Part shown: positions 8,105 to 17,109 of the stretch, piece by piece
How positions within the stretch are numbered: the stretch's first letter is position 1
How the letters are laid out: every line of letters starts with the position of its first letter
Assembly: GCA_963601185.1 (NCBI GenBank)
Contig: CAVCEE010000001.1
Location: 1-64,000 of the forward strand
Length of the DNA stretch: 64,000 bases
Source: Limisoma sp963601185
GTDB lineage: Bacteria > Bacteroidota > Bacteroidia > Bacteroidales > Muribaculaceae
Direction of reading: 5' to 3'
Translations under genes and position numbers: made by a program
The notes under the pieces: generated by a model
Databases searched by the model: none
What the model was told of the DNA's origin: nothing
The model's input: only the letters and a program-made list of their open reading frames with translations

Positions 8105-9274
8105 ATGAAACCCTTAAAATCCTTCTTTCTCGCGGCATTGGCGCTGATGCTGTGTGCCCTGGGCGCACAGGCAAAGATTAGCGTGGGAGCCGAACAGGTT
8201 AATGAATACGTGCCCTTGCTCAAGGGCAAGCGTGTGGCGTTGCTGAGCAACCACACCGGTATGGTCGGCAACGAGCATGTGCTCGACGTGATGCTCCGCA
8301 AGGGCATCAACGTGACCACTATCTTCTCGCCCGAACACGGATTCCGTGGCAAGGCCGACGCCGGCGAAAAGGTGAAGAGCAGTGTCGACGAGAAAACCGG
8401 CATACCCATTGCGTCGCTCTACGACGGCAACAAGCGCGAGCCAAAGAAGGAAATCATGGACAAGTTTGACGTAATCGTGACCGACATTCAGGATGTGGGT
8501 CTGCGTTTCTATACCTACTACTGTACGATGGTCGATCTGATGAACGCTGCCGTCAAGTACGGCAAGTCGTTTGTGGTGCTCGACCGCCCGAACCCCAACG
8601 GTATGTATGTCGACGGTCCAATTCTCGATATGAAATACGAGTCGGGCGTGGGCCGTCTGCCCATCCCCATCGTTCACGGCATGACCCTCGGCGAACTCGC
8701 CACTATGGCCAACGGCGAAGGCTGGCTCAAGGACGGCAAGAAAGTGCCGCTCACCGTGGTCAAGTGCAAGGGCTACACCCACCAGAGCCGCTATGTGCTG
8801 CCGATAGCGCCGTCGCCCAACCTGCCTAATATGCACGCCATCTACCTCTACCCCTCGATGTGCTATTTCGAAGCCACTCCAGTGAGCCTCGGACGCGGCA
8901 CCTCGAAGCCGTTCCAGGTGTACGGTCACCCGAACATGAAGGGCTACAAGTTCTCGTTCACCCCCCGCAGCGTTGACGGCGCGAAAAACCCGCCGCAACT
9001 CAACAAACTCTGCCACGGCGTTGACCTCTCTGGACTCAACGACGAGGAGGTGATTGCCAAGGGCATCAACCTTGAATACCTCATCGACGCTTACCGCAAC
9101 CTCAACCTCGACGACCATTTCTTCCGCTCGTTCTTCGAGTTGCTGATTGGTCGCGGCGACATCCGCAAGATGATTGAGTCGGGCAAGAGTGCCGCCGAAA
9201 TCAAAGCCACGTGGAAAGCGGACGTTGAGAAGTTCAAGAAGCAGCGCCGCCCGTATCTTCTTTATGCCGAATAA
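8105..9274 (+). CDS. namZ: Secreted exo-N-acetylmuramidase, NamZ (DUF1343) family
   Basis: A 389-residue protein with a signal peptide (residues 1 to about 23, ending A-Q-A). The rest is a DUF1343/NamZ domain (glycoside hydrolase family GH171), which releases MurNAc from the non-reducing end of peptidoglycan fragments. Visible hallmarks are S-N-H-T-G (48-52), F-S-P-E-H-G-F-R-G (74-82) with the conserved Glu-His pair, D-I-Q-D-V-G-x-R-F-Y-T-Y (127-138) and D-R-P-N-P (160-164). Length is usual for the family. A sodium:solute symporter gene follows after 38 bases and a WYL regulator after that, pointing to capture of the released amino sugar. The family is certain; the exact substrate is inferred from characterised homologues. 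Confidence 0.92.
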   Translation: MKPLKSFFLAALALMLCALGAQAKISVGAEQVNEYVPLLKGKRVALLSNHTGMVGNEHVLDVMLRKGINVTTIFSPEHGFRGKADAGEKVKSSVDEKTGIPIASLYDGNKREPKKEIMDKFDVIVTDIQDVGLRFYTYYCTMVDLMNAAVKYGKSFVVLDRPNPNGMYVDGPILDMKYESGVGRLPIPIVHGMTLGELATMANGEGWLKDGKKVPLTVVKCKGYTHQSRYVLPIAPSPNLPNMHAIYLYPSMCYFEATPVSLGRGTSKPFQVYGHPNMKGYKFSFTPRSVDGAKNPPQLNKLCHGVDLSGLNDEEVIAKGINLEYLIDAYRNLNLDDHFFRSFFELLIGRGDIRKMIESGKSAAEIKATWKADVEKFKKQRRPYLLYAE

Positions 9275-9312
9275 ATAAACGAACTGTAAAAAACATAAAA
9301 CGCAACAAAACT

Positions 9313-10782
9313 ATGTCAACACCTTGGATAATACTTGCAACGATAGCGTTCTATTTCGTCCTTCTGTTTGTAATCTCATGGATAACAGGCCGCAAGGCCG
9401 ACAATGCCGGCTTCTTCACCGGAAACCGCAAGTCGCCGTGGTATATGGTGGCAATCGCTATGATTGGCGCGCCAATCTCGGGCGTAACGTTCATCTCCGT
9501 GCCGGGTGCCGTTGAAGCCAACGGATATGCCTACATGCAGATGGTGTTCGGATTCTTCGTGGGCGCACTGCTTGTATCGCTCGTGCTTATTCCAATGTTC
9601 TACAAGATGAACCTTGTGAGTATCTACGGTTACCTCGAAAACCGCTTCGGAATGTCGAGTTACCACACCGGCGCGTGGTTCTTCTTCATCTCCAAACTCC
9701 TCGGCGCTTCGGTGCGCTTCTATGTGGTCTGCGTGGTGCTGCAGTCGCTGGTGTTTGACGCGTTCGGCATCCCGTTTGCCATCAACGTCCTCCTCACGGT
9801 GGCTCTCATTTGGCTCTACTCCTACCAGGGCGGTGTGAAGTCGCTCATCTGGACCGACTCGCTGAAGACAGTGTGCCTCGTGGGTTCGCTCATCTGCTGC
9901 GTGGTGGTCATCGCCGGACACCTCAACCTTGGCATAACCGACCTCCCGGGCGCGATAATCGCCGACAAGACGAGCCAGATATTCATCCTCGACAACCCAT
10001 CCGACGACCAGTACTTCTGGAAGCAATTTCTCGCTGGTGTCTTCATCCTTGTAGCAATGACGGGTCTTGACCAGGATTTGATGCAGCGCACAATGAGTTG
10101 CAAGAACTTCCGCGACTCGCAGAAAAACATGATTGTTGCCAACTTTATGCAGATTTTCGTGATCGGGCTCTTCCTCGTGCTCGGCACACTGCTCTATATG
10201 TATGCCGACAGCAACGGCATCCACGCTGACAAGCCTGACGCCCTCTTCGGCGCAGTGGCGTGGAGCGACGGCTTCCCAGTAATCATCGGCATTCTCTTCA
10301 TCCTCGGACTCATCGCGGCTTCATACTCTGCCGCCGGCTCTGCCCTGACGGCAATGACAACCTCGTTTACCGTCGACATCCTGCACGCCGACAAAAAGAA
10401 GAACGACGCAGAACTGACAAGCATCCGCAAGAAAGTGCACGTTGCAATGTCGGTGCTGATGATTGTCACGATTATCGTGTTCAACGAACTTAACGACGAC
10501 AGTGCCATCAACGCCGTCTATAGCCTCGCTTCCTATACCTACGGCCCGATTCTCGGTATGTTTGTGTTCGGCTTGGCTTGCAAGAAGCCAGTCCACGACA
10601 AACTCGTACCTGTTGTCTGCATCCTCGCTCCGATTATCTGCCTCGTGCTGCAACTCAACGACGAGGAGTGGTTCAACGGCTTCGAAATCGGCTTCGAGTT
10701 GCTGCTCATCAACGCGGCTCTCACTGCCCTCGGACTGGCACTGCTCATAAAGAAACAACCCACACTAAAACAAGTCAAATAA
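9313..10782 (+). CDS. Sodium:solute symporter (SSS family), possibly for MurNAc
   Basis: A 489-residue inner-membrane carrier with about 13 hydrophobic segments and the SSS-type N-terminal A-G-F-F-T-G-N-R-K-S-P-W motif (about 33-44), which resembles the typical 'Y-x-x-G-x-R' loop of the family, and a G-A-P-I-S-G-V-T-F-I-S helix 2. It moves a solute with sodium. Because it lies directly behind a NamZ muramidase it may import MurNAc; from memory, a symporter-type MurNAc importer (MurT) is known in Tannerella, but I could not compare sequences. No murK or murQ gene is in the window, which weakens this. The gene ends two bases before the WYL regulator start. Confidence 0.88.
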   Translation: MSTPWIILATIAFYFVLLFVISWITGRKADNAGFFTGNRKSPWYMVAIAMIGAPISGVTFISVPGAVEANGYAYMQMVFGFFVGALLVSLVLIPMFYKMNLVSIYGYLENRFGMSSYHTGAWFFFISKLLGASVRFYVVCVVLQSLVFDAFGIPFAINVLLTVALIWLYSYQGGVKSLIWTDSLKTVCLVGSLICCVVVIAGHLNLGITDLPGAIIADKTSQIFILDNPSDDQYFWKQFLAGVFILVAMTGLDQDLMQRTMSCKNFRDSQKNMIVANFMQIFVIGLFLVLGTLLYMYADSNGIHADKPDALFGAVAWSDGFPVIIGILFILGLIAASYSAAGSALTAMTTSFTVDILHADKKKNDAELTSIRKKVHVAMSVLMIVTIIVFNELNDDSAINAVYSLASYTYGPILGMFVFGLACKKPVHDKLVPVVCILAPIICLVLQLNDEEWFNGFEIGFELLLINAALTALGLALLIKKQPTLKQVK

Positions 10783-10784
10783 TA

Positions 10785-11675
10785 ATGGCACGCACGCTTC
10801 TGAACAAGTACATTTGGATTCTTGAAACAATCGAACGCTACGGGCAGATCACCCGCACCGAACTCAACCGCCTGTGGCAAGCCAATAGCCTGTCGAACGG
10901 CGAACCTTTGGCGCGACGCACGTTCTACAACTACCGCAACGGCATTGAGGAGATTTTCGGCATCGCGATACGATACAACGTCTCCACATTTGAGTACTAC
11001 ATCGAGAATGTCGACGCCTCCGGCGAATTTAGCGGATGGCTCATCAACTCGGTGTCAATCGGCGGAATGCTCAGCGATGCCGGCGACATCGCCGACCGCG
11101 TAATGCTCGAGGATGTGCCCTCGGCACGCAACTACCTCGCCACGGTGATCGACGCCATCAAGAAATTCCGCAAGGTGAAGTTCTCCTACGCTCCGTTCTA
11201 CCGTAGTATGGCCACCGACGGCATCATCATCGAGCCGTATTTCCTGCGCATCTTCAAGCAACGGTGGTACATGATCGGCTACAACTCCAAGGACCGTATG
11301 GTGAAGACCTATTCGCTCGACCGGGTGAACAACCTCACGCTCACCGAGGAGCATTTTGAAGACCCGGGAATAAGCGTGAAGGACTACTTCAAGAATTTCT
11401 TCGGCATTATGACCTCCAAGGGCGAAGCGCGCCATGTGGTGCTCCGCGCCGACAGCGAACAGGCGAAATACATGCGCGCCCTGCCGCTCCACCACTCGCA
11501 GCACGAAACCACGGGCGACGGCTACAGCGATTTCGACTACCGCATCTGCATCACCTATGACTTCATCCAAGAAATCCTCTCCAAGGGCAGCCGCATCACC
11601 GTCATTGCCCCCAACGAACTGAAAGTTGCCGTAGTGGAAGAGTTGCGCAAGTCGCTCGCCAACTATGAGCCGTAA
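10785..11675 (+). CDS. WYL domain transcriptional regulator
   Basis: A 296-residue regulator. An N-terminal helix-turn-helix region (about 1-60) is followed by a WYL domain (about 115-200) containing the R-W-Y-M-I-G-Y segment, the signature W-Y-x-x-G, and a C-terminal WCX-like extension to the end. WYL domains bind small ligands or nucleic acids and control transcription. The ATG at 10785 is chosen because the in-frame upstream stretch runs through the coding region of the symporter in another frame. The start sits two bases after the symporter stop, so it is likely co-transcribed and may control the salvage genes; this is inference. Confidence 0.9.
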   Translation: MARTLLNKYIWILETIERYGQITRTELNRLWQANSLSNGEPLARRTFYNYRNGIEEIFGIAIRYNVSTFEYYIENVDASGEFSGWLINSVSIGGMLSDAGDIADRVMLEDVPSARNYLATVIDAIKKFRKVKFSYAPFYRSMATDGIIIEPYFLRIFKQRWYMIGYNSKDRMVKTYSLDRVNNLTLTEEHFEDPGISVKDYFKNFFGIMTSKGEARHVVLRADSEQAKYMRALPLHHSQHETTGDGYSDFDYRICITYDFIQEILSKGSRITVIAPNELKVAVVEELRKSLANYEP

Positions 11676-11754
11676 AGCGACATTTCTGCCACAAAAAGCG
11701 ATAATTAAAGAATTATTATTTGCGGCACATGCGTCTTTGCTACGTGGAAATGAG

Positions 11755-11762
11755 TAATTTTG
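11755..11762 (+). promoter_or_regulatory. -7 promoter box of pldA (leaderless spacing)
   Basis: TAATTTTG, perfect TAnnTTTG, ending four bases (CACC) before the GTG start of pldA. This spacing is identical to recF and dnaX and suggests that transcription begins at the start codon. Confidence 0.6.
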
Positions 11763-11766
11763 CACC

Positions 11767-12612
11767 GTGTTAAAGCGTATTCTATCACTTTCAGTCATCT
11801 GCCTGCTGACGGCCATCGCCGCCAGCGCTCAGATTGTAGACCTCAAGCAACAGGACAAGATCGATGCCGACAGCCTCCGCCGCGAACTCGACAACGGTCC
11901 TTATTTCACGCTCTACAAGGACAACTATTTCATCACCGGTACGTCGATAGGCCCGCAAGCGCCGTCGCGCACCAATAGCGACGTGAAGTTTCAGGTGAGC
12001 ATCGCACAGCGACTCACCAAGAGTACGCTCCCCTTCAACACCTACCTCTTCCTCTTCTACTCGCAGAAATGTATGTGGAACGTCTACGAAGAGTCGCTCC
12101 CGATGCGCGACCTTAACTTCAACCCGGGCATCGGCCTCGCGAAGCACCTCTTCGTGAAGAACCGCTACATCGGCAAACTCACGCTCCTCCTCGAGCACGA
12201 GTCTAACGGTCGCGACGGCGCAGCGTCACGCAGTTGGAACAAGATTTCGCTTGCCTGCAACATCTTCGTCGACCCCAACCTGATGATCCACGGCAAGGTG
12301 TGGATACCGATTATCGACGGCATGAACAACAAAGACATCCTCGACTACAGCGGCATCTACCAGATGGGTATGACCTACACCTCGCCCAACAAGCGTTTCG
12401 GCGTGGGTCTCACACTTATCAAGCGACGTGGCTGGAGGTTGAGTTACAACTCCATCTGGGAGTTCAACTACCGCGTGTTCAAGAAGGACAACCAGTTCCT
12501 CTTCGTGCAGTACTACAACGGCTACGGCGAAAACCTCCTCGACTACAACCAATTCCACTCGCGCCTCCGCGTCGGACTCGTAATCAAGCCCAAAATCTTC
12601 AGCGACTTCTAA
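11767..12612 (+). CDS. pldA: Outer membrane phospholipase A (PldA/OMPLA)
   Basis: A 281-residue precursor. The signal peptide ends A-A-S-A before Gln22. The mature part is an outer-membrane beta-barrel phospholipase A1/A2 that hydrolyses phospholipids that have reached the outer leaflet. The catalytic block is visible as H-E-S-N-G-R-D-G (H144, S146) and S-R-S-W-N (N158), and the calcium-site neighbourhood is conserved. The last residue is phenylalanine, typical for Omp85-assembled barrels. It uses a GTG start because no ATG lies before the signal peptide. The promoter's -7 box ends only four bases upstream. It is monocistronic. Confidence 0.95.
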   Translation: MLKRILSLSVICLLTAIAASAQIVDLKQQDKIDADSLRRELDNGPYFTLYKDNYFITGTSIGPQAPSRTNSDVKFQVSIAQRLTKSTLPFNTYLFLFYSQKCMWNVYEESLPMRDLNFNPGIGLAKHLFVKNRYIGKLTLLLEHESNGRDGAASRSWNKISLACNIFVDPNLMIHGKVWIPIIDGMNNKDILDYSGIYQMGMTYTSPNKRFGVGLTLIKRRGWRLSYNSIWEFNYRVFKKDNQFLFVQYYNGYGENLLDYNQFHSRLRVGLVIKPKIFSDF

Positions 12613-12743
12613 GCAGCCGCAAAAAACCCTGTTTCAACAGTTGCCAGAGAGCGATGCTTCCGCAACTATGGTAGAAACTTTGCATCAGCAAAGCGCGCCG
12701 TAGGTGCCACCAGCACCAGCCAAAGCACCTCTCCAAACAAAAA

Positions 12744-12772
12744 AAACCTCCCCGCAACCGCTGCGTGGAGGT
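12744..12772 (-). terminator. Rho-independent terminator of the META-domain gene
   Basis: A hairpin whose arms (12746-12757 and 12761-12772) pair with one or two mismatches around a short loop, followed on the minus strand by a run of T (12736-12745). It lies about 30 bases beyond the stop of the leftward META-domain gene. Confidence 0.7.
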
Positions 12773-12800
12773 CTGTGATATGTCTGTAGAATAAAGTAAA

Positions 12801-13565
12801 TTAGCGTGCGAGTTCAATGAGCATTTCGCCGGCAGCGCTGAACAGCCCTACGTTGCCGTTGGGCAACTTGCCGAACGATGCCACGTCGTCGATGGTCTTC
12901 GTCAGTTTGTCCTCGAAGTCCATATTGCCGCAAAGACGCATAGTGAGGGCGAGGTTGCCGAACTTGATTGTCTGGTTGCCACCGGTAGTGTACGAACCGT
13001 CGAACGAGTTGCAGCCGGCATTGCCGTGAGTGAGATGCTCCTCGGTGTCGAACCATATCGTAGGTTTCTCCTCGGCATCCTCGCTGCCCATCCCGTCAAC
13101 GCTCACAATCGTCCATTCGCCCTGCAGGTCGGCGTGGGCAAGTTTGCCCTTGCGGTTTTGCAGTTGCGCTATGGTGCGTCCATCGGCATCGGTGAGCAGA
13201 AGTGTCGACTTGTCTATCTTGTAGCCCTTGGCGCGGTTGAGCATATCCATAACCGTGCGTTCAGCCGCCATATCGGCACACATCATCCGTGTAGAGCCGA
13301 GTTGGCTGAAATCGATTGTCCCGGGCTTCTGGTTCTTGTTGATCGAACCGGTAATCTGGTTGCAACCGGCGTTGCCGTAGACCGAGCCGTTGCTGGCGTT
13401 GATGCCAATGTAGGGCGTCGTTTCTGCTTTCACAGCGTTGCCCTCTATCGAGGTGATTTCCCATTCGCCGTTGAGTTCCGCAATTGAAGCCTGCTTGCTT
13501 GAGCCGCACGATGCAAGGAGCATTGTGGCAAAAGCCGCCGACAGGATTTGAGCATATCCTTTCAT
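12801..13565 (-). CDS. Lipoprotein with two META (HslJ-like) domains
   Basis: A 254-residue lipoprotein: hydrophobic leader with lipobox L-L-A-S-C (C20). Two META domains follow in tandem, about residues 30-140 and 145-254. Each has the family pattern of an initial G-E-W-x-I-x-S-V/I-x-G, a central G-N-A-G-C-N-x-x-x-G-S-x (GNAGCN), a M-R/M-x-C motif and a closing F-x-x-x-G/D-x strand. META domain proteins such as HslJ are linked with heat or antibiotic tolerance, but their biochemical role is poorly known. The duplicated arrangement suggests an internal duplication. It lies between pldA and proA, with its own terminator. Confidence 0.9.
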   Translation of the reverse strand: MKGYAQILSAAFATMLLASCGSSKQASIAELNGEWEITSIEGNAVKAETTPYIGINASNGSVYGNAGCNQITGSINKNQKPGTIDFSQLGSTRMMCADMAAERTVMDMLNRAKGYKIDKSTLLLTDADGRTIAQLQNRKGKLAHADLQGEWTIVSVDGMGSEDAEEKPTIWFDTEEHLTHGNAGCNSFDGSYTTGGNQTIKFGNLALTMRLCGNMDFEDKLTKTIDDVASFGKLPNGNVGLFSAAGEMLIELAR

Positions 13566-13642
13566 AAGATTTGTCGTTTGTTTGGTTTATAGTGAAGAAA
13601 CGCAGCGATGCCGGAAATACTGCACCGCTGCGCCCTATTTTT

Positions 13643-14890
13643 TTATTTTCTTATCTGGCCGTTGCCGGTGATGACGTATTTGTAGGTGGTGAGTTCCGGC
13701 AGAGCCATCGGCCCACGTGCGTGGAGTTTCTGGGTGGAGATGCCAATCTCTGCGCCGAAGCCAAACTGTCCGCCATCGGTAAATGCCGTCGGTAGGTTGG
13801 TGTAGACGCATGCCGCATCCACCTCCTGCGCAAAGGTCAGGCAAGCAGACTCGTCCTCTGCCACGATGCTCTCGCTATGGTGCGACGAGTAGCGGGCAAT
13901 GTGGTCGAGTGCGCCATCGAGACCGTCAACCGTGCGCACCGACATCTTGTAGTCGAGGTATTCCTTTCCCCAGTCGCTGTCGTCGGCACTCTCAAGCAGC
14001 GGATATTTGCCTTGGAGGGCTGCAAAAGCCTCTTCATCGGCACGCACAACAACGTTTTTCTCCGCCATCGGGGCAACGAGAGCGGCAAGGTCGGCAAGGC
14101 GGCGGCGGTCGATGAGCAGACAGTCGAGCGCGTTGCATACACTCACGCGGCGTGTCTTGGCGTTGAAAATGATGTCGCTGCCTTTCTTCAGGTCGCCCGA
14201 CGCATCGAAGTAGCAGTGGCACACGCCGGCACCCGTCTCAATCACCGGCACTTTGGCATTGTCGCGCACGAAACTGATAAGGCGTGCGCTGCCGCGCGGT
14301 ATCACGAGGTCTACATAGCCCACAGCCTGAAGCATCTCCTGCGTGGTTTCGTGGTCGGCTGGCAGGAGGGTCACAGAACTGCTGTCGAAGCCCTCGTCCT
14401 CCAATGCCTGTTTCAGCACCGCCACGGCGGCACGGTTGGAGCAGTCGGCATCACTGCCGCCCTTGAGCACACAGGCGTTGCCGCTCTTCATACAGAGCGA
14501 GAACACGTCGAACGTGACATTGGGGCGAGCCTCATAAATCACGCCCACCACGCCAAACGGCACACTCACTTTGCTTATCTGCATGCCGTTGGGCTGTGTC
14601 CACTGGGCAAGCGTGCGACGCAGAGGCGACGCAAGGCGTGCCACACTGCGCATATCGTCGGCAATGGCTTTCAGCCGCTCTGCAGTGAGCATCAGCCGAT
14701 CGTATTTGGGGTTGGCGGAGTCCATCCGCGACAAGTCTTTGGCATTGGCTTCAAGAATGGCGGCAGTTTCAGCCTCCACCTTGTCGGCAGCGTGCAGAAG
14801 CAGACGGTTGATGTCGGCTTCCTCAACGCGGTTGAGTTGGCGCGACGCCTGGCGCGCGCCGGTGAGCATTGATTTCAGTTCCTCTTTCAT
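13643..14890 (-). CDS. proA: Glutamate-5-semialdehyde dehydrogenase (gamma-glutamyl phosphate reductase)
   Basis: A 415-residue enzyme of the aldehyde dehydrogenase superfamily that reduces gamma-glutamyl phosphate with NADPH, the second step of proline synthesis. Clear marks are the K-G-G-S-D-A-D (about 143-149) nucleotide region, P-R-G-S-A-R-L-I (about 198-205), E-T-G-A-G-V-C-H (218-225) and the catalytic cysteine in R-V-S-V-C-N-A (about C252). Length is normal. It starts six bases after the stop of proB, so proBA form an operon. Confidence 0.98.
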   Translation of the reverse strand: MKEELKSMLTGARQASRQLNRVEEADINRLLLHAADKVEAETAAILEANAKDLSRMDSANPKYDRLMLTAERLKAIADDMRSVARLASPLRRTLAQWTQPNGMQISKVSVPFGVVGVIYEARPNVTFDVFSLCMKSGNACVLKGGSDADCSNRAAVAVLKQALEDEGFDSSSVTLLPADHETTQEMLQAVGYVDLVIPRGSARLISFVRDNAKVPVIETGAGVCHCYFDASGDLKKGSDIIFNAKTRRVSVCNALDCLLIDRRRLADLAALVAPMAEKNVVVRADEEAFAALQGKYPLLESADDSDWGKEYLDYKMSVRTVDGLDGALDHIARYSSHHSESIVAEDESACLTFAQEVDAACVYTNLPTAFTDGGQFGFGAEIGISTQKLHARGPMALPELTTYKYVITGNGQIRK

Positions 14891-14896
14891 AGTTGG

Positions 14897-15985
14897 TTAC
14901 AGTTGCTCGATATAGAGATAATTGTAGTGGATTAACGGACGCAGCCCCTGCTTGCCCATTGCGGCGCGCGCCTCGTCACTGTCGTAACTGGTGCGCCCCA
15001 CGGCAAAAGCCTGCCCCCCGGGGGCAACCACCTTCACGATGTCGTCCTTCTCGAAGTCGCCTTCCACAGCCACTACGCCTACCGGCAGCAGACTGCTTGC
15101 CTGCGACGACATCAGTGCCTCGTATGCACCCTTGTTGATATGTATCTCGCCCTTGGCAAATCCGTCGCTATGGGCAATCCATTTCTTCACGCTCGACACT
15201 TCGCGCTGCCTTGCAGCAAATTCGGTGAACGTCATACCCTCACCACCGCGGAGCAGTAGGTCGGTGAGCACGTTCTCACGCTTGCCGTTAGCAATGTAGA
15301 CGGTGATGCCTTCGTCTGCCACCTTGCGCGCAGTGCGGAACTTGGTGACCATGCCGCCGCGTCCCTGCGAGGAACGCTGCTTGCCGTCGACAATCGAACC
15401 CATATCGATGTCGGCATCCGGGTCAATGCGGCGTATCACCTCCGACTTTGCGTCCGAAGGGTCGCCATTGTAGACTCCGTTGATGTTCGATAGTATCACG
15501 AGGGCGTCCATATCCATCATCGTGGCAATGAGCCCCGACAACTCGTCGTTGTCGGTAAACATCAGTTCGGTGAGCGACACGGTGTCGTTTTCGTTGACAA
15601 TGGGGATGACTCCGTTCTCGATCATCACCTCCATACAGTTCTTCTGATTGAGATAGTGGCGGCGTGTGGAAAAACTCTCCTTGAGGGTGAGCACCTGACC
15701 GCAAGCCACGCCGTGGTCGCGGAAAAATTCGTAGTAGTTGTTGATGAGTTTCACCTGTCCTACGGCGGAAAACAGTTGCCGCGCCGACACCGGGTCGAGA
15801 CGGTCCACGCCGTGCATCTCGCTGCGTCCTGCCGCCACCGCTCCCGACGAGATCATCACCACCTCCATACCGGAACGGTGGAGTTCAACGACCTGGTCGA
15901 CGAGAGCCGACATACGCGTGATGTCGAGTGTGCCGTCGCGTCGCGCCAGCACGTTGCTGCCTATCTTTATCGCAATCCTTTTCAT
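14897..15985 (-). CDS. proB: Glutamate 5-kinase
   Basis: A 362-residue kinase that phosphorylates glutamate, the first and feedback-controlled step of proline synthesis. The amino acid kinase domain covers about residues 1-255 (start I-K-I-G-S-N-V-L, then S-S-G-A-V-A-A-G, and N-E-N-D-T-V), followed by a C-terminal PUA domain (about 272-355). The ATG at 15985 is preferred over an in-frame TTG nine bases upstream, which would overlap the promoter. A TAACTTTG box ends six bases before this ATG. The downstream proA is six bases away. Confidence 0.98.
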   Translation of the reverse strand: MKRIAIKIGSNVLARRDGTLDITRMSALVDQVVELHRSGMEVVMISSGAVAAGRSEMHGVDRLDPVSARQLFSAVGQVKLINNYYEFFRDHGVACGQVLTLKESFSTRRHYLNQKNCMEVMIENGVIPIVNENDTVSLTELMFTDNDELSGLIATMMDMDALVILSNINGVYNGDPSDAKSEVIRRIDPDADIDMGSIVDGKQRSSQGRGGMVTKFRTARKVADEGITVYIANGKRENVLTDLLLRGGEGMTFTEFAARQREVSSVKKWIAHSDGFAKGEIHINKGAYEALMSSQASSLLPVGVVAVEGDFEKDDIVKVVAPGGQAFAVGRTSYDSDEARAAMGKQGLRPLIHYNYLYIEQL

Positions 15986-15991
15986 AATCCG

Positions 15992-15999
15992 CAAAGTTA
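15992..15999 (-). promoter_or_regulatory. -7 promoter box of proBA
   Basis: On the minus strand TAACTTTG, a perfect TAnnTTTG, six bases before the proB ATG. The message would be leaderless or have at most a couple of leading bases. Confidence 0.55.
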
Positions 16000-16099
16000 C
16001 TCATAATCTTCATTCATTGCTCCGCCACGGCTGAAAATGTTTTCGCCGGCAATTACGGAAAAATTTCAAGAATTATATCTCTGGTATTAAAAAAAGTAG

Positions 16100-16107
16100 T
16101 AATTTTG
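16100..16107 (+). promoter_or_regulatory. -7 promoter box of fabD
   Basis: TAATTTTG, a perfect match to the Bacteroidota -7 consensus, leaving a leader of about 40 bases before the fabD ATG. Confidence 0.6.
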
Positions 16108-16152
16108 CCGCGGACTTTAAACAAGACAATAATTAATCTATAATAAGAAAAA

Positions 16153-17031
16153 ATGAAAGCATTCGTATTCCCTGGTCAAGGGGCACAGTTTGTCGGTATG
16201 GGCAAGGATCTCTACGACAACAATGCAGTAGCAAAAGAACTTTTTGAAAAGGCCAACGAAATCCTCGGTTTCCGCATCACCGACCTGATGTTTGCCGGCA
16301 CTGAAGAGGACCTCCGCCAAACAAAGGTTACTCAGCCAGCCATCTTCCTCCACTCTGTAATCCTCGCCAAGACTCTCGGCGACGACTTCAAGCCGGAAAT
16401 GGTAGCAGGCCACTCGTTGGGCGAATTTTCCGCTCTCGTGGCAGCAGGCGCACTCTCGTTTGAAGATGGTCTCCGCCTTGTTTCCACCCGTGCAATGGCT
16501 ATGCAGAAGGCTTGCGAGGCTCAGCCGTCGACTATGGCTGCCGTGCTCGGCCTCACCAACGAGCAGGTTGAGGAAATCTGCGCATCTATCGACGCAGTGG
16601 TTGCTCCTGCAAACTACAACTGCCCGGGACAGGTGGTTATCTCTGGCGTAGAGGAAGGCATCGACGCCGCTTGCGAGAAGGCTCTCGCTGCCGGTGCTCG
16701 CCGCGCATTGAAACTCAAAGTGGGTGGCGCATTCCACTCTCCGCTGATGCAGCCGGTTCACGAAGAACTCGCAGCAGCCATCAACAAGGCTGAGTTCTCT
16801 ACTCCTGTCTGCCCTGTTTACCAGAACGTTGACGCAAAGCCTCACACTGACCCTGAGGAGATTAAGAAAAACCTCATCGCGCAACTCACCGCTCCAGTGC
16901 TCTGGACTCAGATTGTGCAACAGATGATTGCCGACGGCGCAGACGATTTCACCGAACTCGGTCCGGGCGCTGTGCTCCAAGGTCTTATCCGCAAAATCAA
17001 CCGCGAAGTGGCTACTTCTGGTCGTCAGTAA
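16153..17031 (+). CDS. fabD: Malonyl-CoA:ACP transacylase
   Basis: A 292-residue enzyme that moves malonyl from CoA to acyl carrier protein to start fatty acid synthesis. The N-terminal V-F-P-G-Q-G-A-Q (5-12), active-site G-H-S-L-G-E-F (S88), the R of S-T-R-A-M-A-M-Q and the catalytic histidine in A-F-H-S-P-L-M are all present. Length is normal. Transcribed alone from its own promoter and closed by a strong terminator at 17057-17098. Confidence 0.98.
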   Translation: MKAFVFPGQGAQFVGMGKDLYDNNAVAKELFEKANEILGFRITDLMFAGTEEDLRQTKVTQPAIFLHSVILAKTLGDDFKPEMVAGHSLGEFSALVAAGALSFEDGLRLVSTRAMAMQKACEAQPSTMAAVLGLTNEQVEEICASIDAVVAPANYNCPGQVVISGVEEGIDAACEKALAAGARRALKLKVGGAFHSPLMQPVHEELAAAINKAEFSTPVCPVYQNVDAKPHTDPEEIKKNLIAQLTAPVLWTQIVQQMIADGADDFTELGPGAVLQGLIRKINREVATSGRQ

Positions 17032-17056
17032 TATCTACAACCTCACATACACAAGC

Positions 17057-17098
17057 GCGAGGCTGTGTCCGCCGGGACACAGCCTCGCTTGCTTTTTC
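17057..17098 (+). terminator. Rho-independent terminator after fabD
   Basis: A 14-bp perfect stem (17057-17070 with 17075-17088), GCCG loop, then a T-rich tract ending in TTTTT (17093-17097). It lies between the convergent fabD and DUF4294 genes and could help stop traffic in both directions. Confidence 0.9.
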
Positions 17099-17109
17099 CA
17101 CTATAGGCA

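Noticed and set aside
12613..12800. Small RNA between pldA and the META gene
   Set aside because: Only the META-gene terminator at 12744-12772 is visible; no promoter or second structure supports a separate transcript.
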